From contig NZ_RQWN01000002.1 of NCBI RefSeq assembly GCF_003977755.1, positions 496,001-560,000 on the forward strand: a DNA stretch of 64,000 bases, given 5' to 3'. Below the pieces are notes generated by a model. It searched no databases. It saw only the letters and a list, made by a program, of their open reading frames with translations, and was not told the DNA's origin. The stretch is from Haloterrigena salifodinae. Its GTDB lineage: Archaea > Halobacteriota > Halobacteria > Halobacteriales > Natrialbaceae. Of this stretch, positions 13,457 through 21,868 are shown piece by piece. The position numbers and the translations under genes were made by a program. How positions within the stretch are numbered: the stretch's first letter is position 1; each line of letters begins with the position of its first letter.

Positions 13457-13552
13457 ACGAGAGCGACGGCTGCAGTTGGGATAAGCCTTCAGCGGTCTCC
13501 TGCCAGGGTTTCGTGACGGTCCATTGCGCGTCAGTGCGAGCGGAAGGATCGC

Positions 13553-14530
13553 TCAGTGGCGTTTGGGCATCGTCGAGTGACGCGTCGTCTTCATATCCGC
13601 GCGCTTCGACGGCGGCGGCGCCATCGTCGAGTGTCGGGTCCCGTCGCCGCCGCCCCCGTCGCTCGATCCGAGCCCGGAACCGAGTAGTCCGTCGTCTTCC
13701 TCGTCCGCTGCGTTGCCGTCGTCCTCACCGTCGCCTTCGCCGCCGACGGAACTGGCGCTTCGCTCCTGCAGTCGCTCGTGGAGTCCCTCGAGGTCGTCGC
13801 CGACGCCCGTCAGCGAGGACTCGACCGTCGACCGAAGCTGGTCGCCGATGTCCGAGCCGCTGTCCTCGTCATCGCTCTCGAGGAGTCCGCTGGCTTCGCC
13901 GACCGTTTCGGCGGCGGCCTCGATCGTTTCTCGTGCGCCGCCCTCGCTGTCGGCGTCGTCGCCGTCCTCGTCGGATCCGGTGTCGCTAGCCGACGCCTCG
14001 GCGCCGCTATCGCCGCCGCTCTCGTCTCCCGAGCCGAGTACAGTCTCGAGCAGTCCGTCGTCCTCGGCTCCCTCGTCCTCCTCGTCTCGGTCGCCCTCGC
14101 TGTCGGCCTCCGCGTTCGACTCGCCCTCGTCGCCGGCGTCCGATTCGGCCGTCGCTTCCTCGCCGTCCCCAATCGACGACCGGAGTGCGTCGACGGCGCC
14201 CTCGAGTGCCCCCTCGTCGTCGTCATCGGCCAGATTCGAGAGGTGCAACAGCCGCTGGAGGTCCGCGACCTGCTCCGGATCGCCCCGCGCGATGGCCGCC
14301 GGAATGGAGTCCGGCTCGCTGCCGTCGGGCAGCGTGTCCAGCCCGACCGCCGCGAGCAGTTCGTCCGGCTCCGCGGACTCGAGGAGGTCGTTGGCCTCCG
14401 CGGCGGTCTCGAGGAGGTCCGCGCCGTCAGAATCGCCGTCCTCGTCGCCGAGCATCGACCCGCTCGAGGTCTCGGCGGCGTTCAGTATCTCGGTCACCCG
14501 ATCGTGGAGGTCCTGGCTATCCTGGTTCAT
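13553..14530 (-). CDS. very acidic, low-complexity protein of the eCIS-core locus
   Basis: The protein is 325 residues. The N-terminal ~110 residues look folded and helical (SQDLHDRVTEILNAAE, ADLLETAAEANDLLESAEPD, LDTLPDGSEPDSIPAAIARG). The middle is almost entirely D/E/S/G. A shorter helical part (ESSLTGVGDDLEGLHERLQE) precedes a basic tail with the repeated word RHSTM (TRHSTMAPPPSKRADM, TTRHSTMPKRH). The polarity change from highly negative body to short positive tail is striking. Family not recognised. Same strand and orientation as the three acidic neighbours, 111 bp after the previous gene. Confidence 0.7.
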   Translation of the reverse strand: MNQDSQDLHDRVTEILNAAETSSGSMLGDEDGDSDGADLLETAAEANDLLESAEPDELLAAVGLDTLPDGSEPDSIPAAIARGDPEQVADLQRLLHLSNLADDDDEGALEGAVDALRSSIGDGEEATAESDAGDEGESNAEADSEGDRDEEDEGAEDDGLLETVLGSGDESGGDSGAEASASDTGSDEDGDDADSEGGARETIEAAAETVGEASGLLESDDEDSGSDIGDQLRSTVESSLTGVGDDLEGLHERLQERSASSVGGEGDGEDDGNAADEEDDGLLGSGLGSSDGGGGDGTRHSTMAPPPSKRADMKTTRHSTMPKRH

Positions 14531-14641
14531 GGGTTCCCTCGCTGTCCGCGCCGCGGTCCACAGTTCGCCGTTCGCCGATCGCTGCCGTCCGGGCCGCCAC
14601 TCGAGGGCGGACGGCGACGATTCGGTTTCGGCCGCCGGTCG

Positions 14642-15598
14642 CTATCCCGCTTCGGCCTCCGCCTCTTCGTCGTCTTCGTCCTCGTCGGTCACCGCCGCGA
14701 TGATCTCCTCGGTCATCTTCTCGCGGCTGAGGTTCGCCTTCACGTCGACGTCCTTGGCCACCGATTGTAGGTCGTCGTAGGACATGATACCGAGGAAGTC
14801 CTCCAAGGTGTCACGCCGCAAGTCCTCGATGTCTTCGACCGACGGCTCGGAGTCGTCGCTCGCTTCCGCTTCGGCCTCTTCGGATTCGTCCTCGGTCGCC
14901 TCCGCTTCGTCGCTTTCAGCTTCCGACTCGGCTTCGTCTTCCGATTCAGCTTCGTCACCTCCATCCTCCGACTCGGCCTCGTCTTCCGCCTCCTCCTCGT
15001 CGCCTTCATCCTCCGACTCGGAGTCGTCCGCTATTTCTTCCTCCTCACCTTCAGCTTCGGACTCGGCCTCGTCTTCCGCTTCCTCGCCCTCATCCTCTTC
15101 CCCCAGAACGTCACCGAGTCCGCTTTCCTCACCGATGCTCTCGACGACCGACTCGATGGTCTCTTGCGTACCGCTCTCGCTTTCGGCTTCCTCGCTCTCG
15201 TCGCTCTCGGATTCGCTTTCGTCAGTATCGCTCTCGAGCAGGCCCTCGAGACCGCTCTCTCCGGAGACGCCCTGGGCCAGCGACTTGACCGACTTCTTCG
15301 CGTCGTTTTCTTCGACCGTCTCCCGGAGGGAATCACGGATCGCGGCCGTGAGGGACGACTGCATTTCCTTGCGGTTCTTCCCCTCCTCGAGGCCTTCAGC
15401 GATCGATTCGTGGATTCCACGGCCGATCGCCCCGCCGAGTTCGCGCCCGACCTGCTCGCCGAGCTCGCGGCCGACCGCTGCGCCGACCTCGCCGCCGTCG
15501 ATGCTGTCCTCGAGGCTGCCGTCGCCGAGCACGTCGGCCACGTCGAGTTGGTCGCTCACCTCCTTGGCGACCAGCTTCCGCAGTCCGCTCTCAGCCAT
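14642..15598 (-). CDS. acidic glycine-zipper protein with C-terminal helical domain
   Basis: The protein is 318 residues from ATG at 15598 (MAESGLRKLVAKEVSDQL); a GTG three codons upstream is an alternative. Residues ~35-75 hold a glycine zipper (GGEVGAAVGRELGEQVGREL, then GGAIGRGIHES), then a helical KKSVKSLAQGV region. A long D/E/S/A tract covers about 130-255. A compact C-terminal helix-rich segment (VEDIEDLRRDTLEDFLGIMS, LQSVAKDVDVKANLSREKMT) is reminiscent of SAP/Rho-N-like helical modules. Glycine zippers support oligomer or membrane packing. Function unknown. It shares the zipper design with the 203-residue neighbour upstream. Confidence 0.7.
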   Translation of the reverse strand: MAESGLRKLVAKEVSDQLDVADVLGDGSLEDSIDGGEVGAAVGRELGEQVGRELGGAIGRGIHESIAEGLEEGKNRKEMQSSLTAAIRDSLRETVEENDAKKSVKSLAQGVSGESGLEGLLESDTDESESESDESEEAESESGTQETIESVVESIGEESGLGDVLGEEDEGEEAEDEAESEAEGEEEEIADDSESEDEGDEEEAEDEAESEDGGDEAESEDEAESEAESDEAEATEDESEEAEAEASDDSEPSVEDIEDLRRDTLEDFLGIMSYDDLQSVAKDVDVKANLSREKMTEEIIAAVTDEDEDDEEAEAEAG

Positions 15599-15658
15599 GG
15601 CGCTCACCTCGGGCCGTGACGGACGATCCGCCGTCGGGAAGCTGCTTTCGTACCATGG

Positions 15659-16270
15659 TTAATCCTCCTCGGCTTCGACGGCGTCCTCTTTCTCGGCCTC
15701 GGACTCCTCGCCACTCTCATCGTCCGCCGCGGCTTCGTCCTCTTCGCCGTCCTCGGCCTGGCTGTCGTCGGTGTCCTCATCGCCGGACGCCTCGGATTCG
15801 TCATCCACTGATTCGTCCGACTGTTCGTCCTCGACCGATTCGGATTCCTCCTCTTCCTCCGCCGATTCGTTAGCTTCCTCTTCGGTGTCGTCCGCGTCCT
15901 CGTCCTCGACCGATTCGTCAGCATCCTCTTCGGCCTCGACTTCTTCTTCCGCAGCCTCTTCTTCGAGACCCTCCGCTTCAGCTTCGGCTTCCTCTTCCTC
16001 GGCCGCTTCAGCTTCGGCTTCTTCTTTGTCGCCGAACAGTTCCTCAAGGACCATATCACCGATCGCTCGACCGATGGATTCGCCGATCTTCCGGCCGATG
16101 AGCGCGCCGATCTGGGCGCCGATGGCCTCTCCGAGGGGCTGGTCCTCCTCGATCTTGTCCTCCCACTGTGTGCCCTCGATCAGGTCCTCGATGTCGATGT
16201 TCTGGGCGACCTTCTCGAAGTCGATGCGCTGGGCCATTGACTTGGACTCGGTGTCGGATTCTCCGCTCAT
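15659..16270 (-). CDS. short acidic glycine-zipper protein
   Basis: The protein is 203 residues. After AQRIDFEKVAQNIDIEDLIE comes a zipper helix (LGEAIGAQIGALIGRKIGES, IGRAIGDMVLEELFG), followed by 120 residues of almost pure E/A/D/S with coiled-coil-like periodicity. It starts 2 bp after the stop of the 425-residue acidic protein and is probably translated from the same mRNA. Its sequence plan (zipper then acidic rod) matches the downstream 318-residue protein, so these may be paralogous structural subunits. Family not recognised. Confidence 0.7.
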   Translation of the reverse strand: MSGESDTESKSMAQRIDFEKVAQNIDIEDLIEGTQWEDKIEEDQPLGEAIGAQIGALIGRKIGESIGRAIGDMVLEELFGDKEEAEAEAAEEEEAEAEAEGLEEEAAEEEVEAEEDADESVEDEDADDTEEEANESAEEEEESESVEDEQSDESVDDESEASGDEDTDDSQAEDGEEDEAAADDESGEESEAEKEDAVEAEED

Positions 16271-16272
16271 TG

Positions 16273-17550
16273 TTAGGCTGCCTCCGCTGTTGCGTCTGAC
16301 TGATCGCCTGTCTCTTCCTGCTCCTCGTCGGGTTCTAGCTGTTCGATTAGCTGCTCGATTACCTCACTGACGACCATCGCCACGATGTCCTCGACCGGCA
16401 AGCTCGGTATGAGCCCGGCGAGGCCCTTTTTCGCCCGATTGCCGGCGGCTGAGATCCGCCCGGGTGATTCGGTCGCTTCCTCGTCTTCGTCCGCTTCCTC
16501 CGCTTCTTCGTCTTCCGCTACGTCTGCTTCCTCCGGCGGTTCTTCGTCTTCGTCCACCGTCGCTTCGTCCGGAGTCTCTTCTTCGGCTTCTTCCTCCGCT
16601 GGTGCTTCTTCTTCGGCCTCGCCGCCGAAGAGCCCGCGGAGCCACTTGACCGGCTTGCCGAGAATCCCCTTCACCCAGCTGAACAGCGAGGAGATCCGGC
16701 CACCGGACTCCGCTTCTTCCTCGCCTTCTTCGCCCTCGGCTTCCTCCTCGCCGTTCGCTTCCTCGCCACCGATTCCCAGCAGCCCCAGCAGCTTGCTGAA
16801 CAGTTCCTTCGGCTTGCTCAGCAGTCCGCGGAGGAACTTCTTGGGCTTCTCGAGGATGCCACTGAGGAGGTCTTTCGCCTTCCCCGGGACCTTCTTGAGC
16901 AGTTCGAACGGCTTTTTCAGGAGCTCTTTCGCCTTGTCGATCATCGCACCGGGGCCGTCCAGCAGCCCCGTCACGGCGGACAACAGGTTCCCGAGGAGGT
17001 TGTTACTGCCCGGCCGTGCCGACACGTCGAGCTGGACCGGATTCAGGTTGACCTCGAGTCCGAGCAGATCGAGGAAGAGACCGTCGAGATCGAGATGGAG
17101 AATGCCGGAAGCATCGTCGCCTTCGTAGACCGCTTCGGCGTCGTCGGCGTGGCCTTCCGCTCGCTTGTCGTCGGTGAGTTCACCGGTTTCGTCTCCGACA
17201 TCTCGTTCCTCTTCCTCTGCCTCCTCGTCCTCAACCTCTTCTTCTTCAGCTTCTTCCTCCTCTTCGGCTTCCTCGTCCTCAACCCCCTCTTCTTCAGCTT
17301 CTTCCTCCTCTTCGGCTTCCTCGTCCTCAACCCCCTCTTCTTCAGCTTCTTCCTCCTCTTCGGCTTCCTCGTCCTCAACCTCCTCTTCTTCGGCTTCTTC
17401 CTCCTCTGCTTCCTCGTCCTCAGCCTCTTCTTCTTCGGCTTCTTCCTCCTCTTCGGTTTCTTCTTCTCCAGCCTCGGCCTCTTCCGTATCGTCTTCCGAC
17501 GCGTCGTCGGCATCAGCTGTCGATTCCTCGTCGTTACCCTCCTCGGCCAT
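16273..17550 (-). CDS. acidic protein with basic amphipathic helices and a PGxxNLLGNLL motif
   Basis: The protein is 425 residues from ATG at 17550. Alternatives are ATG at 17691 or 17700, adding 47-50 residues; a TATA-like CATATAAT just upstream of 17691 argues for a start further in. Order of parts: an E-rich tandem-repeat rod (about residues 25-120), the segment LDLDGLFLDLLGLEVNLNPV, then VSARPGSNNLLGNLLSAVTG, a conserved motif I know from various secreted or surface proteins of archaea and bacteria. Lys/Pro amphipathic helices follow (KAKELLKKPFELLKKVPGKA, LEKPKKFLRGLLSKPKELF), then a second basic hydrophobic segment (FSWVKGILGKPVKWLRGLFG) and a final helix VVSEVIEQLIEQLEPDEE. This charge segregation fits membrane or surface association. 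Function unknown. Confidence 0.65.
   Translation of the reverse strand: MAEEGNDEESTADADDASEDDTEEAEAGEEETEEEEEAEEEEAEDEEAEEEEAEEEEVEDEEAEEEEEAEEEGVEDEEAEEEEEAEEEGVEDEEAEEEEEAEEEEVEDEEAEEEERDVGDETGELTDDKRAEGHADDAEAVYEGDDASGILHLDLDGLFLDLLGLEVNLNPVQLDVSARPGSNNLLGNLLSAVTGLLDGPGAMIDKAKELLKKPFELLKKVPGKAKDLLSGILEKPKKFLRGLLSKPKELFSKLLGLLGIGGEEANGEEEAEGEEGEEEAESGGRISSLFSWVKGILGKPVKWLRGLFGGEAEEEAPAEEEAEEETPDEATVDEDEEPPEEADVAEDEEAEEADEDEEATESPGRISAAGNRAKKGLAGLIPSLPVEDIVAMVVSEVIEQLIEQLEPDEEQEETGDQSDATAEAA
17223..17411 (-). repeat. 48-bp in-frame tandem repeat
   Basis: Units begin at 17223, 17271, 17319 and 17367 (exact 48-bp spacing), with a 45-bp variant ending near 17411. Each begins CCTCGTCCTCAAC on the plus strand and encodes a 16-residue block of the type VEDEEAEEEEEAEEEG in the acidic protein. 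Being a multiple of three, copy number can vary without breaking the frame. Confidence 0.85.
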
Positions 17551-17833
17551 CTCTGCCTGACCCCCGTCGGTCAGAACCCTGCGATCCGCTCGCGCCGCGT
17601 GCTCACCGTCGTGACGATGGCTCGAGTGATCCTCGACTGCCACGGGATCCGAACATTCCTCGGAACCATCATCTCCTAGACCCGTTGTCATTATATGCAA
17701 AACCCATGCGAGTGGGCGTTGTGGTAATTTCCCTTGCGTATGCGACTAGTGGCGGGAACGGCCGCTCAAGGCCGACTTCGGCCGGGAAAACGAGTGATGG
17801 TGAGCGGGTCTCGAACCGGTTATGGCAGCTCCC

Positions 17834-19156
17834 TTATTCGACCGGGGCCACGTGCAGGGCGTACTCGCCGCGGGTCTTGCCCTCGTCGTGGTAGGCCACG
17901 GGTTCCTCGATCGCCGCCAGCGTCCCATCGTCGACGGCGGCGGCGGTCGCAATTCCCGCGAGTCGGTCGACCCGTTGTGGTCCGGACTCGAGGTCGAACC
18001 GGCGAACGGCGTGGGTTTCGGGGTCACGAACGCGGAAGTTCTGCGCACAGGGTACGACGATCGTCTCGCCGTCAGCGGCGAGGCCGTGAACGAAGCCCCG
18101 GACCTCGTCGTCCCACGCCAACTCGCCGTCGGCGTCGAAGGTCGCGGTCCGGTGCTCGTTCGGGTGCCGGTTCTCCGTCTCGCGACTCTCGACGGCGTAG
18201 GTGTTTCCGGTTACGAACGTCACGCGCCCGTCTGCCGCGTACGCGTGGTTCGGGTAGGCGTACAGCGTCTCGCCGTCGATCTCGGTTTCGACCGCCAGAT
18301 CGACGCGCCAGCGCTCGGCGCCGCCGGGACCGAGCAGATAGCCCCGTTTATCGCCGTGGCTCGAGACCGCGATCGAATCGCCGTCGACGGAAACGTCGCC
18401 GACGCGCCGATCGCCCTCGGTGCCGGGGTCCCAGGTCCATGCGAGGTCGCCCGACGCTGTTTCGAGGACGACGAGTCCGACGTCGTGATCGCCCATACAG
18501 CGGTTGTAGCCGACCGCCAGTCGCTCGCCGTCGGCGTCGAGGTCGATCGCGATCGGGGAGGCGTCGGTCTCGTACGTCCAGCGCACCGTTCCGTCGGGAT
18601 CGAACGCGTAGACGGTGCTGTGCCACTGCTGCGTCTCGCCGTCGCGCTCGTACCGTCGCGCGGCGGCGTAGAGGCACTCGTTGCCGTCGGCGTCGGTGCC
18701 GCTCTCGAGGGCGACCACGTACGGGAGGTAGAAGACGGTGTCCTTGACGGCCTCGCCGAGGTCGTCGACGGTGTCGTACCGCCAGCGTCGTTCGCCGGTC
18801 GCGGCGTCGTAGGCTGCAATCGTGCCGGTCTCGCCGCGGCCGGCGACGATCACCGTCTCCGCAGTATCGCCGTCGCTCTTGGTCCCGCCACCCGACAGCG
18901 TCGCGATTCCGACCGCGTGGTCCGGATGGTCGGCCGTCCAGCGGGCCTCGAGCGAGTCCGAGTCGACCTCGCGGGCGGTGACGGTGCCGTCCCACTCGCC
19001 GGTGACGACGAGGTCGCCGCTCTCGGCGACGTGAACCGCGGATCGGGTCCACATGTGGCGGCTCCGGGCCGTCTCGATCTCGCCGAGTGGGACCGACCGG
19101 AACTCGCGGTCGCCGTCCCGGTCGGCTTCGCAGTCAGCATCAGCGGTTTCGGCCAT
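17834..19156 (-). CDS. beta-propeller (PQQ/WD-like) protein of the cobalamin operon
   Basis: The protein is 440 residues with no signal peptide, so cytosolic. Repeats of the type GxIxAYDAATGERRWRYDT, TVYAFDPDGTVRWTYET and DVGLVVLETASGDLAWTWDP mark at least six propeller blades. It starts 2 bp after DUF3209 and is the last gene of the long cbi operon. Beta-propeller proteins of this type recur in haloarchaeal cobalamin clusters, but their role is not established. Binding of a tetrapyrrole or scaffolding is a guess. The 133-bp gap downstream contains a small GGCCGA/TCGGCC hairpin that may end transcription. Confidence 0.8.
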   Translation of the reverse strand: MAETADADCEADRDGDREFRSVPLGEIETARSRHMWTRSAVHVAESGDLVVTGEWDGTVTAREVDSDSLEARWTADHPDHAVGIATLSGGGTKSDGDTAETVIVAGRGETGTIAAYDAATGERRWRYDTVDDLGEAVKDTVFYLPYVVALESGTDADGNECLYAAARRYERDGETQQWHSTVYAFDPDGTVRWTYETDASPIAIDLDADGERLAVGYNRCMGDHDVGLVVLETASGDLAWTWDPGTEGDRRVGDVSVDGDSIAVSSHGDKRGYLLGPGGAERWRVDLAVETEIDGETLYAYPNHAYAADGRVTFVTGNTYAVESRETENRHPNEHRTATFDADGELAWDDEVRGFVHGLAADGETIVVPCAQNFRVRDPETHAVRRFDLESGPQRVDRLAGIATAAAVDDGTLAAIEEPVAYHDEGKTRGEYALHVAPVE

Positions 19157-19158
19157 CG

Positions 19159-19530
19159 TCAGTCCTCTACCGGGAAGGTCTCGTGGAGGGTGTCGTGAGC
19201 GTCCCCGAGGCCGTCGACGATACTCCCGCCCTGCGTGCGCAGTCGCTGGACCGCGCGCTCGGCGTCGCGAACCGCCAGCAGTCGTCCTCGCGTGTAGTCG
19301 TACTCGGGGTCGTCGTCATCCATCGCGGCGACCTCCTCCTCCAGATCCACGAGGGCCGCGTCGAGATGGCGTTCGACCTCGGCGAGGCTCTCGGCGTTCG
19401 CGAGCCCTTCGATCGGGCCTTCGAGGTGGCCCTCGAGTTCGTTCTCCGCGTGGTCGCGGGCGCTGTCGTCCCCGACGCCGAGGACGTTCATCAGTCCGAG
19501 TCGTAGTGCTTCGATTTCGTAGCAGCTCAT
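19159..19530 (-). CDS. DUF3209 family protein
   Basis: The protein is 123 residues. The start is ATG at 19530, giving MSCYEIEALRLGLMNVLG, the family's characteristic N-terminus; the frame is open 19 codons further but is not conserved-looking. The rest is helical with LVDLEEEVAAMDDDDPEYDY. In haloarchaea DUF3209 is consistently encoded next to CbiX and is assumed to help cobalt insertion or ferredoxin handling. It lies 75 bp after cbiX and 2 bp before the propeller gene. Confidence 0.85.
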   Translation of the reverse strand: MSCYEIEALRLGLMNVLGVGDDSARDHAENELEGHLEGPIEGLANAESLAEVERHLDAALVDLEEEVAAMDDDDPEYDYTRGRLLAVRDAERAVQRLRTQGGSIVDGLGDAHDTLHETFPVED

Positions 19531-19605
19531 GAGTGTGTGTAGTGACTGTTCGGAGTCGTGTTTTTCGTCTCGAGTGCGTCGGTGCACGTCGGTCGGTTCA
19601 GTCCG

Positions 19606-20838
19606 TTACAGCGTCTGATCGACGAGGTCGCTGACGATGCGATCCCGATCGAGGTGGTCGCCGACGATCCGTTCGGCGTCCCCGCTATCGACGTCACCGT
19701 ACCAGATCCCGTCCGGGTAGACGGCGACCATCGGTCCGTCGCCGCAGCGTCCCAGACACGAGGAGCGCGTGATCCGCGCGTCGCAGTGGTCGGAATCCCG
19801 CACCTCCTGTCGGAGTCGCTCGAGGACCGACGGCGAGCCCATCTCGGCGCAGGTCTGGTTCATGCAGACCGCGACGTGCTTTTCGGGCGCGTCGTGGCTG
19901 TGGGGTTCGTCGTCGACGTCTTCGCGGTCAGCGTGGGCCTCCTGATGGGCCAGCGCACGCAGCATGGCTCGGGCGCCGCCGACGTCCTCCTCGTAGCCCT
20001 CGAGGTCGACCTTGTACTTGCACGTGTCACAGGACATCTCGACGCTTCCCGACCTAGCCTCCTGCCAGCGGTCGGCGAAGACGTCCAGCAACCGGGAGTC
20101 GGTGCCGAGCGGGTCGCCGGCCAGCGCCTCGACGTAGGGGTAGTCGTCGTCGAAGTCGGCCGTCCAGTCGCGCACGCGCTGGGTCAGCACGCCGTCACCG
20201 AGCATGTACGGCAGGACGACGACCGCGTCGGGCCGGTGCTTCGAGAGCCCGTGGAGGGTGTCCTCGAGCGTCGGTTCGGTGACACCGATGAAGGTCGCCT
20301 CGACGCGATCGAATTCGCGGCCCTCGTAGAGCAGGCGGGCCAGCTTGTGCACGTCGCCGTTGGCGTCCGGATCGCTCGAGCCGCGGCCACAGAGGACGAC
20401 GGCGACGTCGTCTTCCGCGCGATCGACGCCCAGTTCGGCCTCGACTTCGGTGGCGCGGTCGTCGAGTAGGTCCAAGATCGCGGGATGGATGCCCAGGTGG
20501 GCGCCGTTGTTGATCTCGAGGTCGTGTTCGGCCCGGGCCTGCTCGAGCGCCAGCGGCACGTCGTTCTTGACGTGGCTCGCGGCGAACAGCGAGCAGTGGA
20601 CGATGGTTACCTGCGACGTGACGGGCGCGAGTTGCGCGAGCGCCTCGTCGATCGCCGGCTCCGCGAGTTCGAGGAACGCGGCGTCGACTGGGATGCCGAG
20701 TCGGGACTCGAGGCCGGCGGCGAGGTCCCGAACCTGTTCGTTGGACTTCTCCCGGCGGGAGCCATGGCCCACCAGCAGGAGCGCCTCGTCGTCGAACGCG
20801 GCCGTCGTCGCGGGCGTGGTCTCGTCGGATTTGCTCAT
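19606..20838 (-). CDS. cbiX: sirohydrochlorin cobaltochelatase fused to a 2Fe-2S ferredoxin domain
   Basis: The protein is 410 residues. The N-terminal ~250 residues are CbiX: LLLVGHGSRREKSNEQV with the metal-coordinating His, VVLCGRGSSDPDANGDVHKLA and VVVLPYMLGDGVL. This domain inserts Co2+ into sirohydrochlorin at the start of the anaerobic B12 route. A middle MSCDTCKYKV motif and a His/Asp segment (HADREDVDDEPHSHDAPEKH) follow. The C-terminal ~95 residues are a thioredoxin-fold 2Fe-2S ferredoxin with CMNQTCAEMG and SSCLGRCGDGPMVAVYPDG, giving four or more cysteines. The fusion implies redox-linked chelation. Confidence 0.93.
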   Translation of the reverse strand: MSKSDETTPATTAAFDDEALLLVGHGSRREKSNEQVRDLAAGLESRLGIPVDAAFLELAEPAIDEALAQLAPVTSQVTIVHCSLFAASHVKNDVPLALEQARAEHDLEINNGAHLGIHPAILDLLDDRATEVEAELGVDRAEDDVAVVLCGRGSSDPDANGDVHKLARLLYEGREFDRVEATFIGVTEPTLEDTLHGLSKHRPDAVVVLPYMLGDGVLTQRVRDWTADFDDDYPYVEALAGDPLGTDSRLLDVFADRWQEARSGSVEMSCDTCKYKVDLEGYEEDVGGARAMLRALAHQEAHADREDVDDEPHSHDAPEKHVAVCMNQTCAEMGSPSVLERLRQEVRDSDHCDARITRSSCLGRCGDGPMVAVYPDGIWYGDVDSGDAERIVGDHLDRDRIVSDLVDQTL

Positions 20839-20871
20839 CTTGGGAGTTCGGAATCGGGATCTGTCGGTCGG

Positions 20872-21597
20872 TTACTCGTCGTACGCCGTCGCCTGCTCGA
20901 GGCTCCGCTCGAGTTTGCGGCGGCGACTCGGCGCGAAGAGGCCGGTCGCCTCGCAGCCCTCGTAGAGCCACGTGCCGAAGTCGGGTGCGGCGTCGTCGTC
21001 GACGCCGAACCAGTAGCCGCCCGACGAGGTCTCGGAGAGTTCGTCGTACGGGGCCTCGACCGGACTCTCGTCGATCAGGTCCTGTACGAGCTCGAGCAGT
21101 TCCGCGTCGTCGTGGACGAACGAGATGCCGACGGTGCCGCTCGAGGACTTGAAGCAGACGGTGCCACAGCCCTCGAGCAGCCCTCGGAGGAGCTCTCGAT
21201 CGTGGCTCGAGAACGCGCCGAAGCGGTAGTTGCCGCGGCCGTCGACGGGGAGCCCGAGCGCGCCGCTGCGGCCCAGAAGACCCGAGTCGTCGGTCCCGTC
21301 GTCGGCCCCGATCGAGAGTGTGTACTCGTCCTCCGTGCGCGTGATCGACGTATCGTGAGCGTAGTCTCGAGTCGTCGTCTCGTGCTCGAGGTCGCCGCCC
21401 GCGACGGCCGCGAGCACCTGTGCGGACTCCTCGTCGTTGGTGACGACCTCGATACCGCTATCCGAGACGTCGCCGCTGCCGGCGACGTGGCCCCAGAAGT
21501 ACGCCGTTGCTGGGTGGCCCGCAAGCGGATCCGACGGAACCGCGATCTCGAGCGGCGTTTCGTCTCCGTCGTCGGCTTTCGGTTCGGTCTCGCTCAT
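20872..21597 (-). CDS. cobalamin-cluster protein with a LAGLIDADG-like fold
   Basis: The protein is 241 residues. In haloarchaea such genes are simply called cobalamin biosynthesis protein. I see a pattern typical of LAGLIDADG endonucleases: RFGAFSSHDRELLRGLLEGC, GTVGISFVHDDAELLELVQD, and near the end FGTWLYEGCEATGLFAPSRR plus KLERSLEQ. The place of the catalytic Asp (LxGxxDGDG) is occupied by EGCGTV, so nuclease activity is unlikely and co-option is probable. The start overlaps the stop of the ferredoxin gene by 4 bp. The function in B12 synthesis is unproven. Confidence 0.7.
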   Translation of the reverse strand: MSETEPKADDGDETPLEIAVPSDPLAGHPATAYFWGHVAGSGDVSDSGIEVVTNDEESAQVLAAVAGGDLEHETTTRDYAHDTSITRTEDEYTLSIGADDGTDDSGLLGRSGALGLPVDGRGNYRFGAFSSHDRELLRGLLEGCGTVCFKSSSGTVGISFVHDDAELLELVQDLIDESPVEAPYDELSETSSGGYWFGVDDDAAPDFGTWLYEGCEATGLFAPSRRRKLERSLEQATAYDE

Positions 21598-21860
21598 TCG
21601 CCCACCTCCTCGACGACGATGGCGTCCGTCGGACAGGCCGCCGCGGCCTGCTGGGCCTCGTCGATTCGATCGTCGTCGAACGTCGCGACGACCCGTTCGG
21701 CGGTATCGGCGACCTCTCCCTCGCAGTCGTAGACCGGATCCGCGTTGGGATCGATCGTCGCGAGGCCGTCCCCGCCCTCGACGAACCGCGGATCGCGAGT
21801 CAGGCAGGCGAAGATGCCGTCACAGGCGTCCTTCTCGATGGTGACTTCGTATCGTGGCAT
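21594..21860 (-). CDS. small ferredoxin, 3Fe-4S/4Fe-4S type
   Basis: The protein is 88 residues: VTIEKDACDGIFACLTRDPR, a lone CEGE in the middle, and AACPTDAIVVEE at the C-terminus. The cysteine set (DAC, FAC, YDC, AACP) fits a single-cluster ferredoxin with an incomplete N-terminal motif. It is embedded between cbiH1 (8 bp) and the LAGLIDADG-like gene (4-bp overlap), so it likely donates electrons within corrin synthesis, for example to ring contraction. Confidence 0.85.
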   Translation of the reverse strand: MPRYEVTIEKDACDGIFACLTRDPRFVEGGDGLATIDPNADPVYDCEGEVADTAERVVATFDDDRIDEAQQAAAACPTDAIVVEEVGE

Positions 21861-21868
21861 GCTGGTCC

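Noticed and set aside
17223-17411. CRISPR-like direct repeats
   Set aside because: Units are contiguous without spacers and lie in frame in a coding region, so they are a tandem coding repeat.
17701-17833. A possible tRNA (string GCGGGTCTCGAACCGGTTATGG)
   Set aside because: The T-loop-like GTCTCGAACC does not pair into a T-arm and no anticodon or acceptor arms can be built around it.
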